In this document: positions 26,487-35,470 of the stretch, piece by piece
Layout of the letters: each line of letters begins with the position of its first letter
Numbering within the stretch: position 1 is the stretch's first letter
NCBI GenBank assembly: GCA_022360575.1
Contig: JAKSCO010000301.1
Span: 1 to 36,258 of the forward strand
DNA length: 36,258 bases
Source of the DNA: Bacteroidales bacterium
GTDB taxonomy: Bacteria > Bacteroidota > Bacteroidia > Bacteroidales > UBA12077
Direction: 5' to 3'
Notes under the pieces: generated by a model
The model's input: only the letters and a program-made list of their open reading frames with translations
What the model was told of the DNA's origin: nothing
Databases searched by the model: none
Position numbers and translations under genes: made by a program

Positions 26487-27437
26487 TTAATTTAATTCTC
26501 CTACTAATCCCCTACCCAGCTTTCTTATTTTCCCCTCGCCACGTAAATGATCTACTATTTTATCAAGTATCCCATTTATGAATACATTGCTTTTTTCAGT
26601 ACTATAATACTTTGCAATTTCAATGTATTCATCCAAACTAACTTTTACCGGAATATCCGAAAACTCGGTTATCTCCGATATAGCAATACTCATAACAACA
26701 ATATCCATAAAAGCTATTCGTTCTACATCCCAATTTTTAATAAACTTTGATATTAAATCGCCATACTCTTTATGGTTTAACAATGCTTTTCTGAATAAGC
26801 GCTTAACAAAATCGCGATCTTCCTCATTTTTAAACAAAGGCATTAATTTATCATTGATCTCTGTTGCTTTAAATGTTCTCAACGTTTTTATCACCATTCC
26901 AATAACAAACTCAATATCATCGTTCCAATAAATACTCTGTTCTTCTAAATTCAAGTACAAAGGTTCATAGTTAAAAATTATCTTTGTATAAACATCAATA
27001 ACAAACTTTTTATCTTCGTTATATCCTCTAACTTCAGAATCCATATAATTCTGATATAACTCTGAATCCTTTATTTCATTGAATAAGCCTTTAACTAAAT
27101 CGGTATGATTTGTCCAACTTAGTTTTTGAGATTTTAAATAATGATTAAATTTTTCATTTTCTTTTAATCGCTTTACCAAACGATTTTCAATAAATTTTGT
27201 ATTTGGATTTAAATCTTCGGGGCTTGGCATTTTTTTATTTTTAGCCATATCAATACGATGCTCTGCATACTGAATAACATCAATCATTAATAACATTAAG
27301 TAATGATATAAATCGTATGACTTATCGATACTAAAAAATAATTCTTTCTCTGCCTGATTTATTGTTTGCTCACTCGTACTTAGATAAGCATAACATACTT
27401 GAAGTACTTTTACACGTAATAATCTTCTACTCACCAT
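26487..27437 (-). CDS. nusB: transcription antitermination factor NusB (long form)
   Basis: 316 residues, about twice the E. coli protein. The NusB fold lies at the C-terminus (about 200-302: RLFRKALLNHKEYG, WDVERIAFMDIVVMSIAISE, PVKVSLDEYIEIAKYYS, FINGILDKI); the N-terminal 190 residues are a related helical part seen in Bacteroidota NusB. Acts with NusE (S10) on boxA RNA in rRNA transcription. First gene of a seven-gene - strand operon. Confidence 0.93.
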   Translation of the reverse strand: MVSRRLLRVKVLQVCYAYLSTSEQTINQAEKELFFSIDKSYDLYHYLMLLMIDVIQYAEHRIDMAKNKKMPSPEDLNPNTKFIENRLVKRLKENEKFNHYLKSQKLSWTNHTDLVKGLFNEIKDSELYQNYMDSEVRGYNEDKKFVIDVYTKIIFNYEPLYLNLEEQSIYWNDDIEFVIGMVIKTLRTFKATEINDKLMPLFKNEEDRDFVKRLFRKALLNHKEYGDLISKFIKNWDVERIAFMDIVVMSIAISEITEFSDIPVKVSLDEYIEIAKYYSTEKSNVFINGILDKIVDHLRGEGKIRKLGRGLVGELN

Positions 27438-27486
27438 TTTGAAGAACCTCCCCTTAAAAATTTATTATAATTTAGATTAAAGGCTG

Positions 27487-27494
27487 CAAAGTAA
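27487..27494 (-). promoter_or_regulatory. possible -7 box for nusB
   Basis: On the - strand TTACTTTG followed by CAGCC, one base off TAnnTTTG, with a leader of about 40 bases to the nusB ATG. Its complement side touches the first copy of the direct repeat used for the + strand box. Confidence 0.4.
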
Positions 27495-27675
27495 ATATTT
27501 TTTTACTTTTGATAATAGCAATTTACAAAAATATTTGAAGTCATAGATTAATTTTATTTTCATCAATCCCATTTGTATAACAAAACCTATATTTCAATAC
27601 ACAGAAATATTTTATGCAAGAGCTTTAAAAAAAAGGGAATTTTCGATGAAATAATAAATATTTTTTTACTTTTGA
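27492..27675 (+). repeat. 21-base perfect direct repeat containing promoter boxes
   Basis: The stretches 27492-27512 and 27655-27675 are identical over 21 bases (start TAAATA, seven T, end ACTTTTGA) and each contains TACTTTTG, a TAnnTTTG-type box, at 27504-27511 and 27667-27674. The second copy is well placed, about 40 bases before the DUF3276 start, with TTTCG at 27641-27645 as a possible -33 element. Confidence 0.6.
27667..27674 (+). promoter_or_regulatory. -7 box of the DUF3276 promoter
   Basis: TACTTTTG fits TAnnTTTG exactly; TTTCG lies 21 bases upstream. Predicted leader about 35 bases. Confidence 0.55.
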
Positions 27676-27713
27676 GGTGTTGATAGTTTTTATACGAACA
27701 AAATTATTTTATA

Positions 27714-28109
27714 ATGGACGGATACGACAAAAAAGAAGAATTAGAGAATAATGAAGCCGAACGCGAAGAAATTTTCTCTAAAGTTGTAAGAGCAGGGAAA
27801 AGAACTTACTTTCTGGATGTAAAAGCAACTAGAAGAAACGATTACTATTTAACTATAACAGAAAGCAAGAAAAGATTTAATCGTGACGGAAGACATTATT
27901 TTGAGAAACACAAAATTTTCTTATATAAAGAAGATTTTGAAAAATTTGCTGATAACTTAACCGAAGTTATCGAATATATCAAAGCAAATGCCCCTGAACC
28001 AGACGCACTTGAAGATTCTGACACTCGAGACACTAAACTCGAAACAGAAACAGTTGAAGGTTATTCTTCTGGTGTCGATTTTGATGATTTATCCAATACT
28101 CAAGAATAG
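27714..28109 (+). CDS. DUF3276 / PUR-alpha-like nucleic-acid-binding protein
   Basis: 131 residues. The core (about 20-95) matches PUR-type repeats: VVRAGKRTYFLDVKATRRND, YLTITESKKRF and HKIFLYKEDFEKFADNL. Such proteins bind single-stranded DNA or RNA; in Bacteroidota they are small and highly conserved. The C-terminal 35 residues are acidic and probably disordered. Single gene with its own promoter and terminator; its cell role is not established. Confidence 0.9.
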   Translation: MDGYDKKEELENNEAEREEIFSKVVRAGKRTYFLDVKATRRNDYYLTITESKKRFNRDGRHYFEKHKIFLYKEDFEKFADNLTEVIEYIKANAPEPDALEDSDTRDTKLETETVEGYSSGVDFDDLSNTQE

Positions 28110-28110
28110 A

Positions 28111-28135
28111 TAAAAGCTGACTTCGTCAGCTTTTA
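28111..28135 (+). terminator. intrinsic terminator of the DUF3276 gene
   Basis: TAAAAGCTGAC (28111-28121) pairs with GTCAGCTTTTA (28125-28135), 11 bp with a TTC loop, followed by a run of T. One base after the stop codon. Confidence 0.92.
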
Positions 28136-28254
28136 TTTTTTTGTCCTTGAAGTATTTTATTTTTCTACACTCCTACTATATTTTAAATCCAAAAATCAAG
28201 TTTTAATACGCATTATATAGCATCTACAAAACGGTACCTGTATGTCTAATTACC

Positions 28255-28279
28255 AATAAAAACGCAAGATGTTTTTATT
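28255..28279 (-). terminator. probable terminator of the unknown gene at 28293
   Basis: AATAAAAAC (28255-28263) pairs with GTTTTTATT (28271-28279), 9 bp and AT-rich, with a 7-base loop; on the - strand its 3' arm is T-rich. It lies 13 bases after the stop. Confidence 0.5.
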
Positions 28280-28292
28280 TTCAATCAGTATT

Positions 28293-29009
28293 TTAAACAG
28301 TTTTCTTCTTGAAGTAATTATCAATATCGCTTTTTCCTAATTTCTTTACGTTTGTTACCAGATATTCTATATCTAAAAAGTTTCCAAAATTATTTGTCTC
28401 AACAATGGCCTGTTGTATAATAGTATTTATCGATTCGGCTATTGGAATTAATGCGACAAAAACAAAATAACACTCATCAAAATAATATTCTTCAATTTTT
28501 GATTGATGTTTATTAAAAACATATTTAAATTCGTTTCTTATGATTTTCTTTTGCGAATCAGTAAATTCAGTTTTTAATTTTAATCTGTTAGCAAAAAAGT
28601 AACGTAAACTGTCTTTATCCCCTCCTAGTCCTGTTGATATGAATAGTTGTTTTTCATCGAGCAAATCAGATTCTAAATTAATTTGCGAATGCTGTAATGC
28701 CAAAGTAGTCCATCCGAATAAATTTTGAGGCTTAGTTTCATGAAATCTTTTAATTAATTTATACGCTTGTACATTAGAAGAAATAGACAATTGTACAAGT
28801 AGTATCTTTTTCTCTTCAATAGTTACAATATCATCAAATAGTTGATTCTCTGCTTTATAAAAATCTAACTCAACATCCTTGTTATTTTCTATTTGCTCAA
28901 AAAAATCAAGCTGTAGTTCTACATCAATTTGTGCTTCAATAATATTAATTTGTCTTCCTGTTTCATTTAATATCTGAACCAATTCTTCATGAATGCTATC
29001 GTACTCCAT
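28293..29009 (-). CDS. conserved-looking soluble protein, function unknown
   Basis: 238 residues, mostly helical, no signal peptide, membrane segment or recognised catalytic motif. The most marked segment is FISTGLGGDKDSLRYFFANRLK (about 126-147; the Gly-Gly-Asp part could be a loop). The N-terminal half is acidic. I do not recognise a family. It is divergent from feoB (about 160 bases between the starts) and convergent with the DUF3276 gene, so it is its own transcription unit; shared control with feoB is possible but not shown. Confidence 0.75.
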   Translation of the reverse strand: MEYDSIHEELVQILNETGRQINIIEAQIDVELQLDFFEQIENNKDVELDFYKAENQLFDDIVTIEEKKILLVQLSISSNVQAYKLIKRFHETKPQNLFGWTTLALQHSQINLESDLLDEKQLFISTGLGGDKDSLRYFFANRLKLKTEFTDSQKKIIRNEFKYVFNKHQSKIEEYYFDECYFVFVALIPIAESINTIIQQAIVETNNFGNFLDIEYLVTNVKKLGKSDIDNYFKKKTV

Positions 29010-29089
29010 CTTATGAATTTATTAGCTATAAATTAGGCAACAAACTTAATAAGTTTTATGCGAAAAAAAACATACAAGAACATTATAAA

Positions 29090-29109
29090 AATACCAAGAA
29101 TATGGTATT
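29090..29109. promoter_or_regulatory. candidate operator before feoAB
   Basis: AATACCA (29090-29096) and TGGTATT (29103-29109) form a perfect 7-bp dyad with a 6-base spacer. It overlaps the likely -33 element of the feo promoter, the place where a repressor would act. It may be the site of an iron-responsive regulator (Fur- or DtxR-type), but it does not look like a textbook Fur box. Confidence 0.45.
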
Positions 29110-29138
29110 GGTGTGCAACTTATTTAAAACTACATTTG
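29108..29138 (+). promoter_or_regulatory. promoter of the feo operon
   Basis: TTG at 29108-29110 and TACATTTG at 29131-29138 (TAnnTTTG) are 20 bases apart, the usual Bacteroidota spacing. Leader about 25 bases, with GAGGAGG at 29150-29156 as a rare strong Shine-Dalgarno-like sequence ahead of the ATG at 29170. Confidence 0.55.
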
Positions 29139-29169
29139 AGCATTAAATTGAGGAGGGACTAGTTATAAA

Positions 29170-31614
29170 ATGAAATTATCGCAACTTACAGATAACGAAA
29201 GTGGAATAATAACCAAGATTCGGGGAAGAGGAGCTTTTCGTAAACGAATAACAGAAATGGGATTTGTAAAAGGGAAAAAGGTTACTGTAGTTAAAAATGC
29301 ACCTTTAAAAGATCCTATCGAATATAATATTATGGGCTACGAGGTATCATTGCGTCGTAGCGAAGCTGCTTTAATTGAAATTATAACAAAACAAGAAGCA
29401 GAAAAATTTGAAATCAATAAGTACAATGGAGTTATTAGCGAAGAAACTCTAAAAACCACAGCACATCGAAAAGGAAAAGAAATTCATATTGCGTTAGTAG
29501 GAAACCCAAACTCTGGAAAAACCTCTTTATTTAACTATGCATCAAAATCGAAAGAACATGTCGGGAACTATAGTGGCGTTACTGTCGACTCGAAAAATGC
29601 AATATTTAAGTTTGACGATTACAAGATAAATTTAGTTGACCTTCCTGGCACTTATTCGCTTTCGGCATATTCGCCAGAAGAACTTTATGCTCGGAAATAT
29701 ATCTTAGGCGAGATGCCTGATTTGGTTATCAATGTTGTTGATGCATCTAATTTAGAACGAAACTTATATCTTACTTCGCAATTAATTGATATGGACATAA
29801 AGGTTGTTGTAGCCTTAAATATGTTTGATGAACTAAGAAATAAAGGCGATGAGTTTGATTTTGAATCTTTAGGTAAAATGATCGGTATTCCTATTATTCC
29901 AACCATCAGTTCGAAAGGTTTCGGAATCAAAGATCTGTTTAATAAAGTAGTTGAAGTATACGAAGACAAAGACGAGTCGGTGCGTCACATTCATATCAAT
30001 TATGGAAAGGACGTAGAAGAATCGATTCGTACTATTCAAGAAAAAATCTGGGAGAATAAACGATTAACCAATGTTGTTTCGTCGCGTTTTTATGCAATAA
30101 AACTAATCGAGAAAGATGCATCAGCAAATTTTTCTCTTTCGAAATGGAACAACTACGATTCGATACAAGAAACTACCGAAAAAGAAATAAAAAAACTCGA
30201 ATCGTTATTACTCGATGATAGCGAAACAATTATTACAGATGCTAAATATAGTTTCATTGCTGGAGCCCTAAAAGAAACTTACAAAGGAAACATTAACAGT
30301 CGCCGAAAAACGACTGAACGAATCGACAAATTCCTAACTCACAAATATTGGGGATTTCCTATTTTCTTTTTCTTTTTATGGTTTATGTTTCAAGCAACTT
30401 TTACGTTGGGACAATACCCCATGGAAGGAATTGATTACTTAGTAAATCTGTTAAGCAATACTATAAGTAATATAATGAGCGACGGACCTTTAAAAGATTT
30501 ACTCGTTAATGGTATTATTGGCGGTGTTGGTGGTGTTATTGTTTTTTTACCCAATATTCTGATTTTATTCTTCTTTATTTCGTTAATGGAAGACACAGGA
30601 TATATGGCTCGTGCTGCTTTTATTATGGATAAGGTAATGCACAAAATAGGCTTACATGGTCGATCGTTTATTCCTCTAGTTATGGGATTTGGATGTAATG
30701 TACCAGCTATTATGGCTACCCGCACAATCGAAAATAGACAAAACAGATTAACTACAATTTTAATTAACCCATTTATGTCGTGTAGTGCTCGATTGCCTGT
30801 TTATGTATTAATCATAAGTGCATTTTTTCCTGACAGACCTGGCACAGTTCTTTTTTCGATTTATATTATAGGAATACTTATAGCTGCTTTAGTTGCTATT
30901 ATTTTCAAAAAGGTACTATTTAAATCAAAAGAAACACCTTTTGTTATGGAGTTACCTCCTTATCGTATTCCTACTCTTATAAATACAACCAGACATATGT
31001 GGTCTAAGGGATCGCAATATTTACATAAAATGGGTGGTGTTATTTTAATTGCTTCAATCTTGGTATGGGCATTAGGATATTTCCCCCAGAATGTTAATTA
31101 TAGTAAAGATTACGATTCGGAAATAGCAAAAATAAAACAACAAGACAAAGCAGGAGATCAAGAAGCAATAAACATTTTATTGCACGACAAAAAAATGGAG
31201 AAACAAGCACAATCATACATTGGGAAAATAGGAAAATTTGTAGAACCTGTAATGAGACCTTTAGGCTTTGATTGGAAAATGAGTGTAAGTTTATTATCGG
31301 GAGTTGCTGCAAAAGAAATTGTTGTTAGTACAATGGGCGTACTTTATAATGCCGACGAAGCAGACGGAACAAACAATTTAATTACCCGATTACAAAACGA
31401 AACCTACGAAAATGGCAAACCTGTGTTTACACCATTAATTGCATTTGGATTTATGATATTTATACTTCTTTATTTTCCTTGTGTAGCCTCAATTGCAGCT
31501 ATAGGAAAAGAATCTGGAAGTTGGAAATGGGCTATTTTTGCAATGATTTACACAACATTTTTAGCTTGGACTATGTCTTTATTAGTACATCAAGTAGGAT
31601 TATTAATAATTTAG
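29170..31614 (+). CDS. feoB: ferrous iron transporter FeoB with fused FeoA domain
   Basis: 814 residues. FeoA SH3-like domain 1-75 (KIRGRGAFRKRITEMGFVKGKKV), then the cytoplasmic G domain: G1 GNPNSGKT 111-118, G2 around GNYSGVTVD 132-140, G3 DLPG 157-160, G4 NMFD 217-220. A helical spacer follows, then the membrane part from about 395 with Gate/FeoB_C segments, including GYMARAAFIMDK, GFGCNVPAIMATRTI with the conserved Cys, and NPFMSCSARLPVY. Takes up Fe2+ across the inner membrane. The FeoA-FeoB fusion is common in Bacteroidota. First gene of an operon with three further genes. Confidence 0.97.
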   Translation: MKLSQLTDNESGIITKIRGRGAFRKRITEMGFVKGKKVTVVKNAPLKDPIEYNIMGYEVSLRRSEAALIEIITKQEAEKFEINKYNGVISEETLKTTAHRKGKEIHIALVGNPNSGKTSLFNYASKSKEHVGNYSGVTVDSKNAIFKFDDYKINLVDLPGTYSLSAYSPEELYARKYILGEMPDLVINVVDASNLERNLYLTSQLIDMDIKVVVALNMFDELRNKGDEFDFESLGKMIGIPIIPTISSKGFGIKDLFNKVVEVYEDKDESVRHIHINYGKDVEESIRTIQEKIWENKRLTNVVSSRFYAIKLIEKDASANFSLSKWNNYDSIQETTEKEIKKLESLLLDDSETIITDAKYSFIAGALKETYKGNINSRRKTTERIDKFLTHKYWGFPIFFFFLWFMFQATFTLGQYPMEGIDYLVNLLSNTISNIMSDGPLKDLLVNGIIGGVGGVIVFLPNILILFFFISLMEDTGYMARAAFIMDKVMHKIGLHGRSFIPLVMGFGCNVPAIMATRTIENRQNRLTTILINPFMSCSARLPVYVLIISAFFPDRPGTVLFSIYIIGILIAALVAIIFKKVLFKSKETPFVMELPPYRIPTLINTTRHMWSKGSQYLHKMGGVILIASILVWALGYFPQNVNYSKDYDSEIAKIKQQDKAGDQEAINILLHDKKMEKQAQSYIGKIGKFVEPVMRPLGFDWKMSVSLLSGVAAKEIVVSTMGVLYNADEADGTNNLITRLQNETYENGKPVFTPLIAFGFMIFILLYFPCVASIAAIGKESGSWKWAIFAMIYTTFLAWTMSLLVHQVGLLII

Positions 31615-31617
31615 AAA

Positions 31618-31800
31618 ATGGTAACACAATATATAATTGTATACATAATCATAGCTTTGGCAATAATTTATACCATACACAGTATTGTTGCTATTATACG
31701 AAAAAAAGAACAATCGGGATGTAATTGTTCGTCGTGCGATTTAAAAAGTAAATTCTCTGAATTGAAAAAAATCAACACGGTCAATAAAATTCAATCATAA
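31618..31800 (+). CDS. FeoB-associated Cys-rich membrane protein
   Basis: 60 residues: one membrane helix (about 5-24), then a basic stretch and CNCSSC (C35, C37, C40). It begins 3 bases after the feoB stop. Small Cys-rich proteins of this kind follow feoB in many anaerobes; a role in sensing or handing over iron is proposed but not settled. Confidence 0.88.
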   Translation: MVTQYIIVYIIIALAIIYTIHSIVAIIRKKEQSGCNCSSCDLKSKFSELKKINTVNKIQS

Positions 31801-31860
31801 GTTATTTTTATATTCTTAAAATCTGAATTAATTTTAGCTGCCTAATTTAAATTATTTACA

Positions 31861-32337
31861 ATGGATTATTTTTTACTTGTGGTAGCTGCTATTTTAATTA
31901 TAGTCGGTCTTATTGGATGTATATTGCCAGTTATTCCTGGTCCTCCACTTAGTTTTTTGGGTGCCTTAGCAATACATTACACTAAATTTGTAGATTTCAC
32001 TACTAATTTTTTAATCGTAGCTGCTTCGGCTGCCGTTTTAGTTACCATATTAGACTATATTGTTCCTATTTGGGGAACTAAAAAATTTGGAGGAACAAAA
32101 GCCGGAATGTGGGGTTCGACAATCGGAATGATTATAGGAATCATATTTTTTGGCCCATTCGGGTTAATTCTGGGGCCCTTTGTTGGTGCTTTTATTGGCG
32201 AAGCAGTTGGCGGAGCAAATAACAAATCGGCTTTCAGAGCAGGATTAGGTGCTTTTATTGGCTTTCTGTTAGGGACAGGTCTTAAGTTAGCTGCATCGAT
32301 TTATATTACATGGAATTTTGTGAGTGAATTATTTTAA
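31861..32337 (+). CDS. DUF456 membrane protein
   Basis: 158 residues with four to five Gly-rich hydrophobic segments (about 5-35, 46-68, 88-122, 132-155). The N-terminal motif IGCILPVIPGPPLSFLGALAI and the later FGPFGLILGPFVGAFIGE match the family. Function unknown. 60 bases after the Cys-rich gene and 12 before the DUF4105 gene. Confidence 0.88.
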   Translation: MDYFLLVVAAILIIVGLIGCILPVIPGPPLSFLGALAIHYTKFVDFTTNFLIVAASAAVLVTILDYIVPIWGTKKFGGTKAGMWGSTIGMIIGIIFFGPFGLILGPFVGAFIGEAVGGANNKSAFRAGLGAFIGFLLGTGLKLAASIYITWNFVSELF

Positions 32338-32349
32338 AATAAATACGTT

Positions 32350-33453
32350 TTGAAGAAATTATTAAGCTTTATACTGTTTTTGATTGTAAGTGTTACTACT
32401 ACATATTCGAACGAAAAAATAGAGATCAGTCTTTTAACCTGCTCCGAAGGAAAAGAAGCATTTACTATTTGGGGACACTCAGCATTACGTATTATCGATC
32501 ATAATCAAAATCAGGATTTGGTTTATAATTTTGGTCTTTTCGATTTTAATACACCTAATTTTTATTTAAAATTTACACAAGGAAAACTAAAATATAAATT
32601 AGGATTACATTATTCGCAGAACTTTTTCGAAAGTTACAAAAACAAAAACCGTGAGATTATTGAACAAAAATTAAATCTATCGGATAAAGAAAAATCTGCC
32701 ATAATTAACGAGCTAAATTATTTGTATCGCCCCGAAAACAGGTACTATTATTATAGTTTTATCGGGAAAAACTGCACCTCCGAACTACGAGATATAATAA
32801 TTGATAATACAACTAACGATTTCGATAGAAATAGTCTAACAAAAAAATCGTACAGACAAGAATTAAACGAATATTTAACTTATCGACCATGGTTAAAGCT
32901 AGGTATGTGTTTAATTATGGGATATAAAGTAGATAAGAAAACAACTCAATTCGAAAGTTTATTTTTACCCTATTATTTATGCTATGCTTTGCGCGATATT
33001 AAAACAGAATTGGGGAAACCATTGATTTTAGAAGAAAAAGTTCACTTTAAAACCAACCAGCACAAAAAAAGCTATCCTTTTTATTTTCATCCACTGTTTA
33101 TTTTATCGATTTTATCTTTAGTATACATTTTGGTTCGCTCTAAATCTTTACAAAAAAGCTTTATTTTAATTATCGGGATGATCGGATTACTTATGTTAGC
33201 TTTGATATTTTATACCGAACATTACGAATTAAAACTCAATTTCAACATTCTTTGGTGTAGTCCTTTGTACTTGGTTGTGGCATTACTTTCGAAAAAAAAT
33301 CTAAGTAAAAAGAAAACTCTATCTTTTATTAATTTAATTGTAATGCTACTTATAATACCTATTTGGTTATTGAAAATACAACAATTCGAATTATTTTTCC
33401 TTCCGATATACTTAACTCTATTTATTATAAATATCAGAATACTGAGAGAGTAG
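32350..33453 (+). CDS. DUF4105 membrane protein, possible lipoprotein N-acyltransferase
   Basis: 367 residues from a TTG start at 32350; no in-frame ATG exists between the preceding stop and the signal peptide, which begins at once (KKLLSFILFLIVSVTTTYS). Extracytoplasmic domain about 22-235 with H43 (IWGHSALRI) and C142 (GKNCTSELRD), a His/Cys pair fitting a papain-like enzyme; the C-terminal part has four or five membrane helices (about 247-365). DUF4105 members have been linked to Lnb-type N-acylation of lipoproteins in Bacteroides; I recall this link and cannot check it here. The position in the feo operon says little about function. Confidence 0.82.
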   Translation: MKKLLSFILFLIVSVTTTYSNEKIEISLLTCSEGKEAFTIWGHSALRIIDHNQNQDLVYNFGLFDFNTPNFYLKFTQGKLKYKLGLHYSQNFFESYKNKNREIIEQKLNLSDKEKSAIINELNYLYRPENRYYYYSFIGKNCTSELRDIIIDNTTNDFDRNSLTKKSYRQELNEYLTYRPWLKLGMCLIMGYKVDKKTTQFESLFLPYYLCYALRDIKTELGKPLILEEKVHFKTNQHKKSYPFYFHPLFILSILSLVYILVRSKSLQKSFILIIGMIGLLMLALIFYTEHYELKLNFNILWCSPLYLVVALLSKKNLSKKKTLSFINLIVMLLIIPIWLLKIQQFELFFLPIYLTLFIINIRILRE

Positions 33454-33519
33454 ACGAAAAAGTTCAAACACAATTCATTATTTTGATTTAATTGTGCTTT
33501 TACAAAATTTTAAAAGCAT

Positions 33520-33575
33520 TTACACAAACGAAATGACTAATTCTATTTTTTAAAAAGCTCATTTCATCCGTGTAA
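33520..33575. repeat. interrupted inverted repeat downstream of DUF4105
   Basis: TTACAC (33520-33525) pairs with GTGTAA (33570-33575), and GAAATGA (33530-33536) with TCATTTC (33559-33565), separated by a symmetric 4-base internal loop. The apical loop is T/A-rich. It could be a transcript end of the feo operon, a small structured RNA or a repeat remnant. Confidence 0.45.
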
Positions 33576-33783
33576 TGGCAAACGGCACGGTGACAAAGCT
33601 CAAAAATTGTTTGTGCAAATATCATTTTGATAAAAGGATTTTTAAAAATATCTCTGTATTCTCGAAACAAAATAACATGTGTGTAAAAAAACATTGTATC
33701 GTACAATATTGTCAAACAAATAGGATATTTCGTTGTTAATCTCAAATTATTGCAAAGCTTTCGAAATAATTAATATAAAATTA

Positions 33784-33791
33784 TACTTTTG
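33784..33791 (+). promoter_or_regulatory. -7 box of the prfC promoter
   Basis: TACTTTTG followed by CAGC fits TAnnTTTG; TTTCG at 33759-33763 lies 20 bases before it, the same pair as at the DUF3276 gene. Predicted leader about 40 bases. Confidence 0.55.
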
Positions 33792-33832
33792 CAGCTTCGA
33801 ATAATTTGGTGTTCGAGCATTAATTTTTAGAT

Positions 33833-35413
33833 ATGGGGTTTAAAGAAGAGATTCAACGTAGAAGAACATTCGGGATTGTAAGTCATCCTGATGCAGGTAA
33901 AACAACATTAACCGAGAAATTACTATTGTTCGGAGGAGCAATTCATGTTGCCGGAGCAGTAAAAAGTAATAAGATAAAGAAAACAGCCACCTCAGACTTT
34001 ATGGAAATAGAACGACAACGTGGTATTTCTGTGGCTACTTCGGTTATGGGTTTCGAATATAAGGGTAAAAAAATTAATATATTAGACACACCCGGACACC
34101 AAGATTTTGCCGAAGATACTTTTCGTACTTTAACCGCAGTTGACAGTGTTATTATTGTTATTGATTCGGCTAAAGGTGTCGAGCCTCAAACACGAAAACT
34201 TATGGAAGTTTGCCGTATGCGCAAAACTCCAGTAATGGTATTTATTAATAAACTCGACAGAAATGGTAAAGATCCTTTCGAATTATTAGACGAAATAGAA
34301 AACGAACTTAAGATAAGTGTTCGCCCTCTAAGTTGGCCTATAAGTAATGGGCCTACATTTAAAGGAGTTTATAACTTATACGAAGAGAAATTAAATTTAT
34401 TTAGCGGCGAAGATAAACAAACAATAAGCGATGCTGTCGAATTTAAAGACATCAACAATCCTGAGTTAGAAGGATATATTGGCGAACAATATGCCGAAAC
34501 TTTGCGCGAAGAATTAGAATTAATTACCGAGGTATATCCCGAATTTGAAGTACAGGATTATTTAGCTGCCGATTTAGCTCCTGTATTTTTTGGTAGTGCT
34601 TTAAATAATTTTGGAGTTCAAGAGTTACTCGATTGTTTTATTAATATAGCTCCACATCCTAGGCCTGTAACATCCGAAGAAAGAGATATTGATCCGTTTG
34701 AAAATAAATTTTCGGGATTTATTTTTAAGATTCATGCTAACATGGATCCTAATCATCGCGATAGACTAGCTTTTGTAAAAATATGCTCGGGAAGCTTTAA
34801 GCGTAATACCAATTATTTACACGTACGTGCAGGAAAAAAGATGAAATTCCCCTCGCCAACAGCTTTTATGGCCGAAAAGAAATCGATTGTCGACGAAGCT
34901 TTCCCTGGCGATATTGTGGGTATACACGACACTGGGAATTTTAAAATTGGAGATACTCTAAGCGAAGGCGAAGTAATAAACTTTAAAGGTTTACCTAGCT
35001 TTTCGCCCGAAATGTTTAGATATGTCGAAAATGCTGATCCGATGAAATATAAGCAATTGGCAAAAGGACTAGATCAACTAATGGACGAAGGAGTAGCTCA
35101 GTTATTTACCAATAAATTTAATGGTCGCAAAATTATTGGTACTGTAGGTCAACTTCAATTTGATGTTATTCAGTTTCGATTAGAACACGAATATGGTGCT
35201 AAATGTAAATATGAACCTATTCAGATGCACAAAGCTTGTTGGATTAAATCTAACGATAAAGAACAACTCGAAGATTTTAGACGACGTAAATACAATAACA
35301 TTGCTATTGACAAACACGGACGAGAAGTTTTTATGGCCGATTCACCCTATGCTTTACAAATGGCTCAAAGTAAATTCGACAAAATAGAGTTCCTTTTTAC
35401 ATCCGAATTTTAA
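33833..35413 (+). CDS. prfC: peptide chain release factor 3
   Basis: 526 residues, usual RF3 length. GTPase that removes RF1/RF2 from the ribosome after peptide release. G1 HPDAGKTT at 18-25, RGISVATSV as switch I, DTPGHQDF (G3), [18 protein letters not shown] (G4 and the RF3-specific follow-up), then domains II and III to the end. The RF3-type insert and length separate it from EF-G and LepA. Single gene with its own promoter. Confidence 0.97.
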   Translation: MGFKEEIQRRRTFGIVSHPDAGKTTLTEKLLLFGGAIHVAGAVKSNKIKKTATSDFMEIERQRGISVATSVMGFEYKGKKINILDTPGHQDFAEDTFRTLTAVDSVIIVIDSAKGVEPQTRKLMEVCRMRKTPVMVFINKLDRNGKDPFELLDEIENELKISVRPLSWPISNGPTFKGVYNLYEEKLNLFSGEDKQTISDAVEFKDINNPELEGYIGEQYAETLREELELITEVYPEFEVQDYLAADLAPVFFGSALNNFGVQELLDCFINIAPHPRPVTSEERDIDPFENKFSGFIFKIHANMDPNHRDRLAFVKICSGSFKRNTNYLHVRAGKKMKFPSPTAFMAEKKSIVDEAFPGDIVGIHDTGNFKIGDTLSEGEVINFKGLPSFSPEMFRYVENADPMKYKQLAKGLDQLMDEGVAQLFTNKFNGRKIIGTVGQLQFDVIQFRLEHEYGAKCKYEPIQMHKACWIKSNDKEQLEDFRRRKYNNIAIDKHGREVFMADSPYALQMAQSKFDKIEFLFTSEF

Positions 35414-35470
35414 AAAAATTAAACCATTTAAAATTTTATGTGTCTTTAACTAGAACTTAAAATTTTAAAC

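Larger units (their letters stand above)
33454..33832. other. 379-base spacer with a hairpin and the prfC promoter
   Basis: No convincing gene. It contains an interrupted hairpin (33520-33575) and a promoter-like box (33784-33791). An 81-codon - strand frame (33745 to 33500) has no recognisable features. The stretch around 33560-33580 (ATTTCATCCGTGTAATGG) resembles short intergenic repeat text common in Bacteroidota, but only one copy is seen. Confidence 0.4.

Noticed and set aside
26623..26931. 102-codon + strand frame
   Set aside because: Lies inside nusB on the other strand and has no domain pattern.
31479..31724. 81-codon + strand frame
   Set aside because: Overlaps the feoB end and the Cys-rich Feo gene in another frame; those two are clearly real.
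33500..33745. 81-codon reading frame on the - strand
   Set aside because: No recognisable features; overlaps the hairpin at 33520-33575 and seems a chance frame.
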